DNA from: Bufo bufo
Lineage: Eukaryota; Chordata; Amphibia; Anura; Bufonidae
Length of the DNA stretch: 64,000 nucleotides
Direction of reading: 5' to 3'
Assembly: GCF_905171765.1 (NCBI RefSeq)
Contig: NC_053391.1
Span: forward strand, 149,983,917 to 150,047,916
Shown: one piece after another, positions 63,590 through 64,000 of the stretch
Numbering within the stretch: the stretch's first letter is position 1
How the letters are laid out: every line of letters starts with the position of its first letter
Program-made: the position numbers and the translations under genes
The notes under the pieces: generated by a model
Database searches by the model: none
The model's input: the letters and a program-made list of their open reading frames with translations, nothing else
Told to the model about the DNA's origin: nothing

Positions 63590-64000
63590 CAGCGGGGCCG
63601 TGCAGGCACTGTACTCAGTATGAACTGTATATGTAGTGTTAATCATCATATCTAAACTGTGATCCCCCTGCTTCCCCTGCTCCCCCTGTGTACCGTACTT
63701 ACCGATACACGTCACGCTCATGTAGTAAACACTAGCAGCTAGCAGGCAGGCCAGGCTGCAGGCGGCCGTAACTCACAGAGGTCACGTGCATGCTCCATCT
63801 ACTTTATGAATGAAGTAGGCGGAGCAGGCACGTGACCTCAGTGAGTTACGGTCGCCTGCAGCCCGGCCTACCTGCTAGCTGCTAGTGCTTACTACAGGAG
63901 CGTGACATGTGTACCGGTAAGTACGGTACACAGGGGGAGCGCAGTTTAGATATGATGATTAACACTACGTATACAGTACATACTGAGCGGCGGGCCACAG
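63590..64000. repeat. Long palindrome, centre about 63808
   Basis: The left arm (about 63590-63803) and right arm (about 63813-64000) pair: GTTAATCATCATATCTAAAC with its inverse, TGTGTACCGTACTTACCG with CGGTAAGTACGGTACACA, and GGTCACGTGC with GCACGTGACC. The right arm runs to the window end and probably further. Confidence 0.85.

Larger units (their letters stand above)
62993..64000. mobile_element. Left half of a large fold-back element
   Basis: Begins about 62993 with ACCGTATTTTTCGCCCTATA, a terminus known from widespread vertebrate DNA transposons; superfamily not assigned. It includes the minisatellite at 63110-63460 and a long inverted repeat centred near 63808. The partner of the left end should lie beyond the window. 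Confidence 0.6.

Overview
The window looks like gene-poor intergenic or intronic DNA from a vertebrate with a repeat-rich genome, most likely a frog. This rests on the mixture of elements: L1/Tx1-type LINEs, a DIRS/Ngaro-type tyrosine-recombinase retrotransposon, several hAT elements with BED-type transposases, many Tc1/mariner copies, TTAA-target elements and long minisatellites. I see no host gene, tRNA, rRNA or prokaryotic feature. Species assignment is inference. Almost everything is mobile DNA at different stages of decay, and many insertions can be delimited to the base from target-site duplications (TSDs).

Layout. 1-1235: 3' end of an L1-type LINE. 1354-3406: hAT-like element with an 8-bp TSD, holding a nested element and fold-back microsatellites. 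About 3430-4135: antisense L2/CR1-type LINE reverse-transcriptase remnant. 4188-4635: fold-back TTAA MITE abutting a decayed Myb/SANT-like gene fragment (4636-5010). 5549-11969: a complete Ngaro-type retrotransposon (minus strand) with split direct repeats A1...B1-A2...B2, a gag-RT-RNase H ORF and a tyrosine recombinase with a one-base frameshift. 12541-29935: a second Myb/SANT-like gene (minus strand) whose first intron is swollen to about 16.6 kb. That intron holds a TTAA MITE, a 14.6-kb hAT (13734-28315) with an open 1082-codon transposase and a perfect 8-bp TSD, and a deleted Tc1 copy. The hAT carries a satellite array that is itself split by a 4.9-kb TTAA element (21859-26751).

29948-31510: Tc1 element with an intact transposase of DD37E spacing. 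34600-41930: a four-level nest. A 29-bp minisatellite is split by a hAT (35050-40170); the hAT carries a 20-bp minisatellite; that minisatellite is split at a TA by a composite Tc1 unit (37293-39621) which moved about 700 bp of the DNA flanking the first Tc1. 42480-43957: decayed Tc1 containing a hAT MITE. 45622-51716: full-length but dead L1 with a 14-bp TSD. 51863-57245: a Tc1 end fragment with an LTR-like insert, MITEs and a decayed DD34E Tc1. 57811 to about 62990: decayed second hAT whose leader repeats parallel those of the first. 62993-64000: left half of a large fold-back element that continues past the window.

The genes do not form a pathway. They are the enzymes of separate mobile elements. 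Complete-looking ORFs are the hAT transposase (16037-19285), the Tc1 transposase (30166-31182), the Ngaro gag-RT-RH ORF (6932-9676) and the L1 ORF1 (50531-51544).
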